From Thiobacillus sp. (GTDB lineage: Bacteria; Pseudomonadota; Gammaproteobacteria; Burkholderiales; Thiobacillaceae), in contig JADFDC010000001.1 in assembly GCA_018263115.1 (NCBI GenBank), positions 62,001-126,000 of the forward strand: a DNA stretch of 64,000 nucleotides, read 5' to 3'. The notes beneath the pieces are model-generated. The model ran no database searches, had not been told where the DNA came from, and saw nothing but the letters and a program-made list of their open reading frames with translations. The position numbers and the translations under genes were made by a program. Below are positions 35,300-44,565 of this stretch, piece after piece (positions within the stretch are counted from its first letter, which is position 1; every line of letters begins with the position of its first letter).

Positions 35300-36379
35300 A
35301 TGAGAGTCGATTTTCCCCTGCCCGTAAAGCCGGTGATCCAGCCTCCGCCCATGGTGGAAGAGGTGCTGGATGATCGCGAACGGCTGTCGCTCAAAAACAG
35401 AATCAAGAAGCTGATGGCGGAGCAGGATGCGGTACTGGTCGCGCATTACTATACTTCCGCCGATCTTCAGGACCTGGCGGAGGAAACCGGCGGCTGCGTG
35501 TCGGATTCACTGGAAATGGCGCGATTTGGTCATGCGCACAAGGCCAAAACCCTGATCGTGGCCGGGGTCAAGTTTATGGGCGAGACTTCGAAAATCCTCA
35601 ATCCAGAAAAGCGCGTGATCATGCCGGATATGGGCGCGGATTGCTCGCTCGACCTCGCTTGCCCAGTGGACGAGTTTGCCGCCTTATGCGATGAGCATCC
35701 TGACAGGACATCGGTGGTCTATGCCAATACCAGCGCCGCTGTAAAGGCACGCGCGGACTGGGTGGTGACATCGGGCATCGCAGCCAAAATCGTCAAGTAT
35801 CTGCATGGCCAGGGCAAGAAACTTCTGTGGGCGCCGGATCGCCATCTTGGGGACTATGTGCAGCGCGTGACCGGGGCGGACATGTTGCTGTGGCAGGGCT
35901 CATGCGTCGTTCACGAGGCTTTCAAGGCAGACGGACTGAAAGTCCTGCGCGAGGCGCATCCGGATGCGGCGGTGCTGGTGCATCCCGAATCGCCCGAGGC
36001 GGTGATTGCCATGGCCGATGTGGTCGGCTCGACGACCCAGCTGATCGACGCGGTGCGTCGCCTGCCCAACCACGAATTCATCGTTGCGACCGACAACGGC
36101 ATATTCCATAAAATGCGCGCGGCAGCCCCTGGGAAAATTCTGTTAGAAGCGCCCACCGCCGGTGAGGGGGCGACATGTGTTTCGTGCGCACACTGCCCGT
36201 GGATGGCCATGAATGGCCTGCGCAAACTGGCTGCCGTGCTGGAGGCGCCCATTGGAAGTCCGGGAGGAAACGAAATATTGATCGAAGAGGATATTCGCGC
36301 CAGAGCGGCGGTTTCCATCCAGCGCATGCTGGATTTCGCCGCGGCGGAAAAGGCGGGACGCATCCAGCTTGGGGATTAA
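35300..36379 (+). CDS. nadA: Quinolinate synthase A
   Basis: Fe-S enzyme condensing iminoaspartate with dihydroxyacetone phosphate in NAD synthesis. The three cluster cysteines are seen in the regions [23 protein letters not shown] and [17 protein letters not shown]; the [24 protein letters not shown] motif is diagnostic. Length 359 aa is normal for this subfamily. Twelve bases after the stop begins a structured repeat element. Confidence 0.96.
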   Translation: MRVDFPLPVKPVIQPPPMVEEVLDDRERLSLKNRIKKLMAEQDAVLVAHYYTSADLQDLAEETGGCVSDSLEMARFGHAHKAKTLIVAGVKFMGETSKILNPEKRVIMPDMGADCSLDLACPVDEFAALCDEHPDRTSVVYANTSAAVKARADWVVTSGIAAKIVKYLHGQGKKLLWAPDRHLGDYVQRVTGADMLLWQGSCVVHEAFKADGLKVLREAHPDAAVLVHPESPEAVIAMADVVGSTTQLIDAVRRLPNHEFIVATDNGIFHKMRAAAPGKILLEAPTAGEGATCVSCAHCPWMAMNGLRKLAAVLEAPIGSPGGNEILIEEDIRARAAVSIQRMLDFAAAEKAGRIQLGD

Positions 36380-36390
36380 CGATGGCTATC

Positions 36391-36665
36391 TTAGAGCCTA
36401 TTTCAGTAGGAATTGGAAGATGCATTGCGCCATGGCCCGGATGATCGCGCGAAGCGCGACGCAGGTCGTATCCGGGATACGAAGCCAAGGAGCGCGACAA
36501 AGCGAGCGCCGGGCCATGGCGCAACCCGGAGGGACGGGGATCTGGCGGGCGGCTGGCGTTGTTGCGCGGCTTGTGAAGGGATCGACCATTCACTGCGCCG
36601 CACGCCTAGCCATCCATCCCGCCAGACCCCGTCGCACATCCAATTCCTACTGAAATAGGCTCTAA
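36391..36665. repeat. 275-bp structured repeat with 27-bp perfect terminal inverted repeats (MITE-like)
   Basis: The ends TTAGAGCCTATTTCAGTAGG... and its exact complement (36391-36417, 36639-36665) match over 27 bp without mismatch. Nested inside are: TTGCGCCATGGCCCGG (36425-36440) paired with its perfect complement at 36509-36524; hairpins TCGCGC-GAA-GCGCGA (36445-36459) and TCGTATCC-G-GGATACGA (36466-36482); and GACGGGGATCTGGCGGG (36533-36549) paired with 36618-36633 (one bulge). It thus folds as an outer stem with two branched arms. No transposase. TA dinucleotides lie at both tips. The right end encodes the last ~20 residues of the yjdF ORF. Confidence 0.88.
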
Positions 36666-37253
36666 CCGCATGAGCTGCCGGTCGTGCATGCTGCTCAGCA
36701 GAATTTGTGATGCAAGGCAGCCAATCAATGCCAGGAACATGTCCCACTGGGTGTCCCAGACGTCTCCCTGGGTGGCGAGAAAGCTGTCGGCATCCGAGCC
36801 ATAGAGCAGCGCGGCCCACCACTCGATGAATTCGTAAGACGCGGATATTGCCAGTGTGACGCAGCACACCAGAAAGAACAGCCAGCCACCGGGTTTCAAA
36901 GGGGAGAGCCGGATGAGAATTTCCCGCGCGAGGATGGCGGGAATGAAGCCCTGGGCAAGGTGTCCGATCCGGTCATAATGATTGCGCGAGAAATCGAACC
37001 AGTCCTGAATCCAGAAACCGAATGGCACGCGGGCATAGGTGTAATGTCCGCCCAGCATGAGAACCATGCCGTGAACAAACAACAGGCAATACAACAGGGT
37101 GGTCAGCGGGAAATGTCTTCGTGTAAAAATCAGGATGGGCAGCGCAATGATGACGGGCATGACTTCCATCCACCAGGTCAGCCGGTCGTGGGGCTGGATG
37201 CCCGATACAATCAGGGCTGACAACGTCAGTAAAAAGAAAGCAGGCAGCAGCAT
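36606..37253 (-). CDS. yjdF: DUF2238/YjdF-family inner-membrane protein, C-terminus rewritten by the repeat
   Basis: Polytopic membrane protein with helices such as LLPAFFLLTLSALIVSG, MPVIIALPILIF, LTTLLYCLLFVHGMVLMLGGHY and LFFLVCCVTLAISASYEF, plus the family motifs HYTYARVPFGFW, NHYDRIGHLAQGF and DTQWDMFLALIG. Function unknown. The native protein seems to end near LSSMHDRQLMR; the remaining LEPISVGIGCATGSGGMDG and the stop codon come from the inserted repeat. I prefer the ATG at 37253 over the track start 37325, which would overlap the divergent lnt start. Confidence 0.83.
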   Translation of the reverse strand: MLLPAFFLLTLSALIVSGIQPHDRLTWWMEVMPVIIALPILIFTRRHFPLTTLLYCLLFVHGMVLMLGGHYTYARVPFGFWIQDWFDFSRNHYDRIGHLAQGFIPAILAREILIRLSPLKPGGWLFFLVCCVTLAISASYEFIEWWAALLYGSDADSFLATQGDVWDTQWDMFLALIGCLASQILLSSMHDRQLMRLEPISVGIGCATGSGGMDG

Positions 37254-37288
37254 CCGCACACTATAAACCGGTATTCCATTAGTTACCC

Positions 37289-38800
37289 ATGCCACCCATC
37301 TCCTATCTTGTACAAAAAGCCGCATTCAGCGGCCGTTTGCGTTATGTAACGGCCCTTATTTCAGGTGCGCTATCGGTACTGGCATTTGCGCCGGTCGGGT
37401 GGTGGGGACTCGCATTTGTATCCTTGTTTTTGTTGATCCGGCTTTGGGAAAACGATAGCCCTCGTCAGATGTTTATCGATGGCTGGTGGTTTGGCCTAGG
37501 TTTGTTTGGCGCGGGCGTAAGCTGGGTGTATGTCAGCATGGCGGTGTATGGCGCCATGCCTGCCATTCTGGCGGCGCTTGCTACCTTTCTATTTTGTGCA
37601 TTTCTTGCGCTGTTCCCGGCTGTCGCGGGCTGGCTGGCTGCCCGGCTTTCCGCACCGGGTGCCATGCGATTGCTGCTGGTGATTCCTGCCTGCTGGGTTC
37701 TGCTGGAGTGGCTTCGCGGCTGGATTTTGTCCGGCTTTCCCTGGCTGACGATGGGCTATGCGCAGGCGCCAGCAGGCTGGCTTGCGGGATATGCGCCACT
37801 TGTTGGCGTCTACGGACTGAGCGGGCTGAGCTTTTTTGTCGCAGGCGCATTGGTCTGGCTCATGCAGCGCGCGTGGTTTCCGGGATTATGGGTTGCTCCC
37901 TTTTTTCTCTTGGTAGTCGTGCTGGGCACCGGTGAAGGTCTCAAACACATTGAGTGGACCAAGCCCTTGGGCCAGCCGCTTTCAGTGGCCTTGCTGCAGG
38001 GAAATATTCCGCAGGAAATGAAGTGGCGCCCTGAAAGAGCCGCGCAAACACTGGCTGAATATGCCGACCGGATTGAAGCCACCCAGGCCAGGCTGATCGT
38101 GTTGCCGGAGACGTCTTTACCCGTTTTCTATTCGCAGCTGCCAGCCGCTTATGTCGATGACATGCGTCAACTGGCGCGAAGCCGCAATGCGGACATTCTT
38201 GCTGGCGTGCCGACTGGCGATATCGGGGGTGCGTATTACAACAGCGTCGCCAGTTTTGGCGCTTCGCCCACGCAGTTTTATCACAAGCAGCACCTGGTGG
38301 CCTTTGGTGAATTTGTCCCGATGGGCTTTCGGTGGATCGTCAATGTTCTGCACATTCCGCTGTCGGATTTCGCTCGCGGCGACAAACATCAGGCACCTTT
38401 GAAGGTTGCGGGCCAGCACGTCGCGGTAAATATCTGCTACGAGGATGTGTTCGGCCAGGAAATCATCCGCGCCTTGCCCGAAGCGAATCTGCTGGCCAAC
38501 GTGACCAATGACGCGTGGTTCGGGGAAACATTTGCGGCCTGGCAGCATGCGCAAATGTCGCAAATGCGGTCGCTGGAGACGGGGCGGTACATGCTGCGGG
38601 CGACGAACACAGGCGTGACGGCGATTATTGATCAGAAAGGCCGGGTCTTGAGTTCGCTGCCTGAATTTGAAGCTGGCACCCTCGAAGGTGTTGCGCAAGG
38701 GTATGCCGGCCTGACACCTTATGCCCGCTGGGGAAACCTGCCGGTATTGATCTGGATAGCCGTGGCGCTATCCATGGCGTGGTTCAGGCGGCGGCCTTGA
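37289..38800 (+). CDS. lnt: Apolipoprotein N-acyltransferase
   Basis: Final lipoprotein acylation step in the inner membrane. About six N-terminal hydrophobic helices (residues ~10-215) precede a nitrilase-like domain: catalytic Glu in IVLPETSLPVF, Lys in FYHKQHLVAFGEFVP, and Cys in VAVNICYEDVFGQEI, with LANVTNDAWFGET downstream. Length 503 aa is typical. Its 3' end overlaps the convergent GGDEF gene by 17 bp. Confidence 0.96.
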   Translation: MPPISYLVQKAAFSGRLRYVTALISGALSVLAFAPVGWWGLAFVSLFLLIRLWENDSPRQMFIDGWWFGLGLFGAGVSWVYVSMAVYGAMPAILAALATFLFCAFLALFPAVAGWLAARLSAPGAMRLLLVIPACWVLLEWLRGWILSGFPWLTMGYAQAPAGWLAGYAPLVGVYGLSGLSFFVAGALVWLMQRAWFPGLWVAPFFLLVVVLGTGEGLKHIEWTKPLGQPLSVALLQGNIPQEMKWRPERAAQTLAEYADRIEATQARLIVLPETSLPVFYSQLPAAYVDDMRQLARSRNADILAGVPTGDIGGAYYNSVASFGASPTQFYHKQHLVAFGEFVPMGFRWIVNVLHIPLSDFARGDKHQAPLKVAGQHVAVNICYEDVFGQEIIRALPEANLLANVTNDAWFGETFAAWQHAQMSQMRSLETGRYMLRATNTGVTAIIDQKGRVLSSLPEFEAGTLEGVAQGYAGLTPYARWGNLPVLIWIAVALSMAWFRRRP

Positions 38801-40241
38801 TGCGGGTGTTGTTCCGTCCGGAACGTTTGGCTTCCAGCAGCGCGGCATCCGCTCGGGAAAGCGCGGCATTTTCCTGACTGTCGCTCTTGCTGTATTCGGA
38901 AAGGCCGCCGCTCCAGGCAAGTTTGTGCGAAACGCCAGGTATCAGTTCGACCATTTCCGGCATGTTGCCTCTCAGGCGATCGCATAATTCCTGGGCGCGA
39001 TCCAGAGGCGTGTAGGGAAACAGCACGCAGAACTCATCGCCGCCCAGCCTCGCGATGAAATCACTGGAGCGCAAGTTTTCTCTTAATGCCCTGCCAAATG
39101 CAACGATCATTTGATCGCCCGCTTCATGGCCAAAGGTATCGTTGATCTGCTTGAAGTTGTCGATATCCAGGATGAGCAAGCTGTGTGTCCAGCCATCCTT
39201 TAGCGTCTTGAACAGTTCGGCCTGCTTTTCCTCAAAGCTGCGGCGGTTGTTGACCTTGGACAAATGGTCCAGTTTCGCCTGGGACGTGGCTTCCTTCTGG
39301 CGGCCTACCTGCACATGCGCGATTTTCAGCATGGTTTTCATCGGGCTTTCAAATTCGACCAGATTGATCGGGTAGTCCGGACGCAGTTTGTTCTGGCGCA
39401 TATCGTTGATCAGGGTCGCCATGATTTTAAGATTGTCGATGACCTTGTTTCGCAAGGTCATGAAGATGGCCATGACAAAAATGGCAATGACAAGCGACAA
39501 CAAAATCCAGGCAAGCAGATAGGGCAGGGCTGCCTGAAGATTGGCCGTTCCGTTGCGCCAGACAGCGATTTTCCAGGGCGTGCCTGCCAGTGTGATCATC
39601 GAGGCTGGCGCGCTGTTCTTGATTGCCTGGTTTCCGCGCCGCATGAGGACAGAGGTTTCTGTTCCCTGGCTTTGCAGGAGTTCGGCATACGCGCCAGCCG
39701 CCGGAAGCGGCAAGGTATCGAACAGGGTTTGCAATTGTGGTACGCCCTGCTCCAGCACGACAAACCCCAGACGATTCTTTTCAGGGTTGAGCACAGGTTG
39801 CGAAACCGCCAGGCTGAAGGTGGCGGCGGAGGCGGCGCTGTTCTGGCGGGCCGCGCGTTCAACCAGTCTGCGGGTGCCGCCAGACAGGAAACCAGGCAAC
39901 AGGTCCGCGCTTTGACCTTCCTGGACAAAATAAAGTGTGGCTTCGCGATTGAGCGCATACAGATTGACCGCCTGCGTGCGGCAAGCTTCGCTGTTGCCGG
40001 CTTCAAAGCAGGCCAGCGTTTGTGGATGAGAGGCAATGGCCTCTACTGACTGACGCATGGTTTCGGCGAGGTATTCAATTTGCGTCGCCATCGCAGGTTT
40101 TTGCAAGACACCCGTGTCCATCTCGTCCTTTTCCCGGGTAAGAAAAACAGACAAGACCGCCAAAGCGGCAAGTGCTGACAGAAAGGCAGTCAGCATTACA
40201 CCGTAACGGGTCAAGGATGGACGCTTCATTGTTTTTTTCAT
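38784..40241 (-). CDS. Membrane-bound diguanylate cyclase (GGDEF) with periplasmic sensor
   Basis: An N-terminal helix (YGVMLTAFLSALAALAVLSVFL), a ~220-residue periplasmic region, a second helix (LPYLLAWILLSLVIAIFVMAIFM), then a cytoplasmic GGDEF domain with ARLGGDEFCVLFPY. An RxxD I-site (RSSD) lies five residues before GGDEF, so product inhibition by c-di-GMP is expected. The periplasmic sensor has no family I recognise. I start at MKKTMKRPSLTR (40241); 40274 is also possible. A hairpin (40251-40268) lies directly upstream. Confidence 0.9.
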   Translation of the reverse strand: MKKTMKRPSLTRYGVMLTAFLSALAALAVLSVFLTREKDEMDTGVLQKPAMATQIEYLAETMRQSVEAIASHPQTLACFEAGNSEACRTQAVNLYALNREATLYFVQEGQSADLLPGFLSGGTRRLVERAARQNSAASAATFSLAVSQPVLNPEKNRLGFVVLEQGVPQLQTLFDTLPLPAAGAYAELLQSQGTETSVLMRRGNQAIKNSAPASMITLAGTPWKIAVWRNGTANLQAALPYLLAWILLSLVIAIFVMAIFMTLRNKVIDNLKIMATLINDMRQNKLRPDYPINLVEFESPMKTMLKIAHVQVGRQKEATSQAKLDHLSKVNNRRSFEEKQAELFKTLKDGWTHSLLILDIDNFKQINDTFGHEAGDQMIVAFGRALRENLRSSDFIARLGGDEFCVLFPYTPLDRAQELCDRLRGNMPEMVELIPGVSHKLAWSGGLSEYSKSDSQENAALSRADAALLEAKRSGRNNTRIKAAA

Positions 40242-40250
40242 GGGGGCGCG

Positions 40251-40268
40251 GGGAGGTCGACACCTCCC
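40251..40268 (-). other. Stem-loop directly upstream of the GGDEF gene
   Basis: GGGAGGT and ACCTCCC form a perfect 7-bp stem with a 4-nt loop, ending about 10 nt before the proposed ATG at 40241. The 5' arm contains a GGAGG that could act as ribosome-binding site for a downstream start, so pairing might mask it. Regulatory meaning is inference. Confidence 0.45.
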
Positions 40269-40405
40269 GGGCATGCTCCGCGACCCGGTTAATTTGTTTT
40301 GTAGTCAGGGTGAGGCAATAAGTAGCAATCTCCGTGCCTCAATTCTGCCACCTGTCTGGATCAGGCGGGCGATAGGGTAATCCGATGAGTTGTAAATTTT
40401 TCCGA

Positions 40406-40852
40406 CTACTTGGTGCCAGTGCTGCCAAAACCGCCTTCACCACGGTGGCTCTCTTCGAAGGTGTCTACGACGGTCAGGTCGACTTGAATCACGGGCACAA
40501 CGACCAGTTGCGCCAGTCTTTCCAGGGGTTGCAGAACGAAGCTTGTCTGGCCGCGATTCCAGCACGAAACCATGAGTTCACCCTGGTAATCCGAATCAAT
40601 CAGGCCGACGAGATTGCCAAGCACGATGCCGTGCTTGTGGCCCAGGCCAGAACGTGGAAGGATCAGCGCGGCATAGCCCGGATCGCCCAGGTGGATAGCC
40701 ATTCCGGTGGGAATCAGTTGAGTGTCGCCCGGGTTGAGGGTGACAGGCATTTCGATGCAGGCACGCAAATCAAGGCCGGCGGCGCCTTTGGTTGCGTAAT
40801 GGGGTAACTGGCCGCGGATTTTTTCGTTCAGGATTTTGACTTCAAGCTTCAT
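40406..40852 (-). CDS. dut: dUTP diphosphatase (dUTPase)
   Basis: Trimeric dUTPase hydrolysing dUTP to dUMP and PPi. Conserved motifs [36 protein letters not shown], and the C-terminal GEGGFGSTG (P-loop-like motif V) are all visible. 148 aa is typical. It overlaps coaBC by 4 bp, an arrangement common in proteobacteria. Confidence 0.97.
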   Translation of the reverse strand: MKLEVKILNEKIRGQLPHYATKGAAGLDLRACIEMPVTLNPGDTQLIPTGMAIHLGDPGYAALILPRSGLGHKHGIVLGNLVGLIDSDYQGELMVSCWNRGQTSFVLQPLERLAQLVVVPVIQVDLTVVDTFEESHRGEGGFGSTGTK

Positions 40853-42051
40853 ATTTGACGGGATTTCGACAGATTGAACAATTCAATGGCATGACTGACG
40901 ATTTGCCGGGCCAAGGTGAGTTTGTCTGCTTTGGCTAGCGGATGATTGCCAGAGTCATCCAGCAATACAAGCTCGGCCTGATCCCTGCCCAAGACGTTCT
41001 GGGCAAGATTTGCAACCAGCAGTGGCAGTTTTTTGGTTTTACGCTTGACTTCGGCGTGATCCAGCAGATTCTCGGTTTCAGCGGCGAAACCAATGCAGAA
41101 AGGCGGTTTTGGCAGGCTGGCGACGCTTGCCAGAATGTCCTCGTTGGGTAAAAGCTCAAGCGACAGAGGCTTCCCGGTCTTCTTGATTTTTTGAGTAGCG
41201 GTTTGTGCGGGCCGGTAATCCGCCACGGCCGCCACCGAAATGAAAAGCTGTGCATCGTTTACGCAGTGCATGACGGTTGCAAACATTTCCTGTGCAGTCG
41301 TCACGCTGATTTTTTCGATACCCGCAGGCGCATCAAGGCAAACCGGACCGGATACCAGTAACACACGCGCACCGGCTTCCTTCGCGGCCTGGGCGATGGC
41401 GTAACCCATTTTGCCCGAACTGAGATTGGTTAGCCCGCGCACCGGGTCGACAGGTTCAAAAGTCGGCCCTGCCGTTACCAGTACCGTTTTGCCTGATAAC
41501 GGTTTGGGGCCGAGCAGGGTTTCCACGGCATCGAAAATCGCGGCGGGTTCACTCATGCGTCCCGGGCCCGTTTCACCGCAAGCCTGTTCGCCTGCGTCCG
41601 GCCCGATGATCATGATTCCATCCTGACGCAGTCTGGCGAGATTCCGTTGGGTTGCCGGATTGGCCCACATCTCCCTGTTCATTGCCGGCGCGATGGCAAG
41701 CGGACAGGCACGCGCCAGGCAAAGCGTCGAAAGCAGATCGTCAGCGCGGCCTTGGGCCAGCTTTGACATGAAATCGGCGGAAGCGGGCGCGACTACGATG
41801 ACTTCGGCATGGCGGCTGGCATGTATGTGATCCATGCCGTCACCCGTTGCACCCCACAAATCAGTCAGCACCGGGCGGCCCGTCAGCGCTTGAAATGTGG
41901 CAGGACCAATAAAATGCATGGCCGCATCTGTCATCACTGCCTGTACACCATGGCCAGCCTTGATCCACAGACGTGCGAGTTCCGCTGCCTTGTAGGCAGC
42001 CACTCCGCCGGTAACGCCGAGAATGATGGTTTTGCCTTGTGTGTCAGGCAT
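40849..42051 (-). CDS. coaBC: Bifunctional phosphopantothenoylcysteine decarboxylase/synthetase
   Basis: Coenzyme A synthesis. The N-terminal flavin-dependent decarboxylase half shows [34 protein letters not shown] and PAMNREMW with the [14 protein letters not shown] segment; the C-terminal synthetase half shows [27 protein letters not shown] and [11 protein letters not shown]. The ATG at 42051 ([12 protein letters not shown]) fits the family better than the track start at 42072. Divergent from radC. Confidence 0.96.
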   Translation of the reverse strand: MPDTQGKTIILGVTGGVAAYKAAELARLWIKAGHGVQAVMTDAAMHFIGPATFQALTGRPVLTDLWGATGDGMDHIHASRHAEVIVVAPASADFMSKLAQGRADDLLSTLCLARACPLAIAPAMNREMWANPATQRNLARLRQDGIMIIGPDAGEQACGETGPGRMSEPAAIFDAVETLLGPKPLSGKTVLVTAGPTFEPVDPVRGLTNLSSGKMGYAIAQAAKEAGARVLLVSGPVCLDAPAGIEKISVTTAQEMFATVMHCVNDAQLFISVAAVADYRPAQTATQKIKKTGKPLSLELLPNEDILASVASLPKPPFCIGFAAETENLLDHAEVKRKTKKLPLLVANLAQNVLGRDQAELVLLDDSGNHPLAKADKLTLARQIVSHAIELFNLSKSRQI

Positions 42052-42107
42052 GGCGCAAAATGGCATCCGCATAAATAAAAGGGCAATTCTACGGGAGGGT
42101 AGGAGAA

Positions 42108-42782
42108 ATGGCGATTCGCGACTGGCCGGCGGACGAAAGACCCAGGGAGAAGCTACTTGAGCGCGGCGCAGAAAGTCTGACGGATGCCGAGCTGCTGGCC
42201 ATTTTTCTGCGTACAGGCGTTACCGGCAAGAGCGCGGTTGATTTGTCCCGCGAACTGCTGGATAGATTTGGCGGCCTGTCGAAATTATGTCTGGCCGACC
42301 AACAGCAGATTTGTGATGCACCCGGCCTGGGGCCAGCCAAGTACGCGCAATTAAAGGCAGTCATGGAAATGGCGCGGCGCGCGCTGAAGGAAGACATGCA
42401 AAGTGGCGATGCGCTGACTTCGCCAGGTGCGGTCCGGCGATACCTTAGTCTTTTATTGAAGGACAAACCCCATGAGGAGTTCTGGGCGGTATTTCTGGAT
42501 GCGCAAAACCGCGTGACCCAGGCTGAAATGCTGTTTCGAGGTACGCTCACCCAGACCAGCGTTTACCCACGCGAAGTGGTCAAGCGGGCAATGGCACACA
42601 ATGCAGCAGGCATCATTCTCGCGCACAATCACCCTTCGGGCGTAGCTGAGCCCAGCCAGGCTGACAAATTGCTTACCCAGACCCTTAAGCAGTCCTTGGC
42701 CTTGGTCGATGTGCAGGTACTGGATCATTTTGTTGTGGCGGGGGCTGGCGGATTGTCATTCGCGGAATCGGGATTGTTGTAA
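42108..42782 (+). CDS. radC: RadC family JAB-domain protein
   Basis: N-terminal helix-hairpin-helix region ([34 protein letters not shown]) and a JAMM/MPN+ metalloprotease-like domain with the metal motif [17 protein letters not shown]. Length 224 aa is normal. Its role is uncertain; the historical DNA-repair assignment was questioned. The position next to rpmB-rpmG is widely conserved in proteobacteria. Confidence 0.95.
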   Translation: MAIRDWPADERPREKLLERGAESLTDAELLAIFLRTGVTGKSAVDLSRELLDRFGGLSKLCLADQQQICDAPGLGPAKYAQLKAVMEMARRALKEDMQSGDALTSPGAVRRYLSLLLKDKPHEEFWAVFLDAQNRVTQAEMLFRGTLTQTSVYPREVVKRAMAHNAAGIILAHNHPSGVAEPSQADKLLTQTLKQSLALVDVQVLDHFVVAGAGGLSFAESGLL

Positions 42783-42849
42783 GGTTTGCTTCCGGCGAGG
42801 ATTTCATGGTATAAATCGCGTTTTTCCAAATCCGAGTTGGAGCGCAATT

Positions 42850-43086
42850 ATGGCTCGCGTATGCCAGGTAACGGGCAAGAAGCCCATGGTCGGGAACAAT
42901 GTCTCCCATGCCAACAACAAAACCAAGCGCCGGTTTCTGCCCAATCTGCAAAACCGCCGTCTGTGGGTCGAAAGCGAAAACCGCTTTGTCACCCTGCGTC
43001 TCACCAATGCTGCGCTTCGCACCATCGACAAGAAAGGCATTGATGCCGTTCTCGCCGACATGCGCGCCCGTGGCGAAAAGATCTAA
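42850..43086 (+). CDS. rpmB: 50S ribosomal protein L28
   Basis: 78 aa: [33 protein letters not shown] is the diagnostic L28 N-terminus, with Lys/Arg-rich composition. The track ORF extends upstream to 42709, but the ATG at 42850 is the true start. Co-transcribed with rpmG 9 bp downstream. Confidence 0.97.
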   Translation: MARVCQVTGKKPMVGNNVSHANNKTKRRFLPNLQNRRLWVESENRFVTLRLTNAALRTIDKKGIDAVLADMRARGEKI

Positions 43087-43095
43087 GGAGTAATC

Positions 43096-43263
43096 ATGGC
43101 TAAAGGCGGACGTGAAAAAATAAAGCTGGAGTCCACAGAGGGCACCGGTCATTTTTACACCACGACAAAAAACAAGAAAACCATGCCCGGCAAAATGGAG
43201 ATCATGAAATTCGATCCCAAGGCCCGCAAGCATGTGATGTACAAGGAAACCAAGCTGAAATAA
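43096..43263 (+). CDS. rpmG: 50S ribosomal protein L33
   Basis: 55-codon ORF missing from the track because of length. [20 protein letters not shown] begins the protein and [21 protein letters not shown] is characteristic of L33; ends [16 protein letters not shown] precedes the ATG. It lacks the zinc-binding cysteines of the C+ form, so it is the zinc-independent type. Confidence 0.97.
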   Translation: MAKGGREKIKLESTEGTGHFYTTTKNKKTMPGKMEIMKFDPKARKHVMYKETKLK

Positions 43264-43280
43264 TGCTGTTCCCAGCACAG

Positions 43281-43310
43281 AAAAAACCCGCCTGATGGCG
43301 GGTTTTTTAT
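43281..43310 (+). terminator. Rho-independent terminator after rpmG
   Basis: CCCGCC-TGAT-GGCGGG stem-loop followed by TTTTTT, with AAAAAA upstream, 23 bp after the rpmG stop. The A-tract makes it potentially bidirectional, serving the convergent desaturase gene as well. Confidence 0.95.
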
Positions 43311-43343
43311 TGAATCATCCTGGTTGAATCAAGTGAGCATCAT

Positions 43344-44504
43344 TCAGGCATAGCTTTTCAGCCGCAGTGAAAATTCTCTCAGCGCTTCGATGCCGCTGGC
43401 TTCTGCCCGCTGGCACCAGTCCTGCAGTTTGCCCACCAGTTGTTCCTTGGGCAGCGTGGAGCGGCCCCAGACTTCAACCAGCTCCAGACGCATCTGATAG
43501 AGCTTGGCAAGAACATCGTTTTTGGACAGAATCTTTTCCACTTCGACCTTTTCTTCCTGCTTGAGCGCGGCGGGTTCGAGGTGCAGCCATTCGCGCAGCT
43601 TTACAACATTCATGCCTTTCGGCAATTGCAGCTTGGCCTGCTTGTTCATCAGCTTGGCATAACGCGTCATCACGTCATAGCGATGGGTAATGACAGACTG
43701 AAGCACGCTCAGATCAACCATGGGCTTGGCGGGCTGCCAGCGCACCACCGGTGCGACTTTGCGGACTTTGGATAAACCTATGGTTTCCATCATGCGGATA
43801 TATAGCCAGCCGATGTCGAATTCGTACCATTTTGAAGACAGTTTGGCGCTGGTTCCGTAGGCGTGGTGGTTGTTATGCAATTCTTCGCCACCGATGATGA
43901 TGCCCCATGGAACGATATTGGTCGAAGCGTCCTCGCATTTGAAGTTGCGATATCCCCAGTAGTGGCCTACGCCGTTGATGATGCCGGCGGCGGTAATGGG
44001 AATCCATGCCATTTGAACAGCCCAGATCGTCAGGCCAATTGGCCCGAACAAGGCGACATCGATAATGAGCATGAGCTTGATACCCAGCCCTGAGCGGGGC
44101 GTGTAAAGGTTGCGTTCAAGCCAGTCATCCGGCGTGCCGTGACCATACTTTTCCAGCGTTTCCAGATTTTTGGCCTCGGCACGATACAGTTCCGAACCCT
44201 CGAAAAATACTTTTTTCAGTCCGAGAACCTGAGGGCTATGCGGGTCCTCCGGGGTTTCGCACTTGGCGTGGTGTTTGCGGTGGATGGCGGCCCATGCCTT
44301 GGTCACCATGCCTGTGGTCATCCACAACCAGAAACGGAAAAAGTGACTGACGATGGGGTGAAGATCCAGTGCGCGGTGGGCCTGGCTACGGTGCAGGAAA
44401 ATCGTGACCGCGGCGATGGTGACATGGGTCATGCCCAGCGTGATGAGTACGTACTGCCACCAGGCTAGATTCCATAGTGGTAGATCGAAAAAAGATAAGA
44501 GCAT
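43344..44504 (-). CDS. Acyl-CoA/fatty-acid delta-9-type desaturase
   Basis: Membrane di-iron desaturase with three histidine boxes: FLHRSQAHRAL (HxxxxH), IHRKHHAKC (HxxHH) and ELHNNHHAYG (HxxHH). Hydrophobic segments near residues 15-30, 145-180 frame the boxes. It introduces a double bond into fatty acyl chains, probably adjusting membrane fluidity. The C-terminal ~120 residues after the last box are helical and charged, longer than the catalytic core requires. 386 aa. Confidence 0.92.
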   Translation of the reverse strand: MLLSFFDLPLWNLAWWQYVLITLGMTHVTIAAVTIFLHRSQAHRALDLHPIVSHFFRFWLWMTTGMVTKAWAAIHRKHHAKCETPEDPHSPQVLGLKKVFFEGSELYRAEAKNLETLEKYGHGTPDDWLERNLYTPRSGLGIKLMLIIDVALFGPIGLTIWAVQMAWIPITAAGIINGVGHYWGYRNFKCEDASTNIVPWGIIIGGEELHNNHHAYGTSAKLSSKWYEFDIGWLYIRMMETIGLSKVRKVAPVVRWQPAKPMVDLSVLQSVITHRYDVMTRYAKLMNKQAKLQLPKGMNVVKLREWLHLEPAALKQEEKVEVEKILSKNDVLAKLYQMRLELVEVWGRSTLPKEQLVGKLQDWCQRAEASGIEALREFSLRLKSYA

Positions 44505-44565
44505 GCAGTTTGTCCTGTAAAGCAGACATTAAAGTCTGGATATTATGAAGCAATTCCCTTTGAGA

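Noticed and set aside
36403-36867. 154-aa minus-strand ORF across the repeat element
   Set aside because: It is a translation of the repeat and of the wrong frame of yjdF. No family features or start signal; the right-hand sequence belongs to yjdF in another frame.
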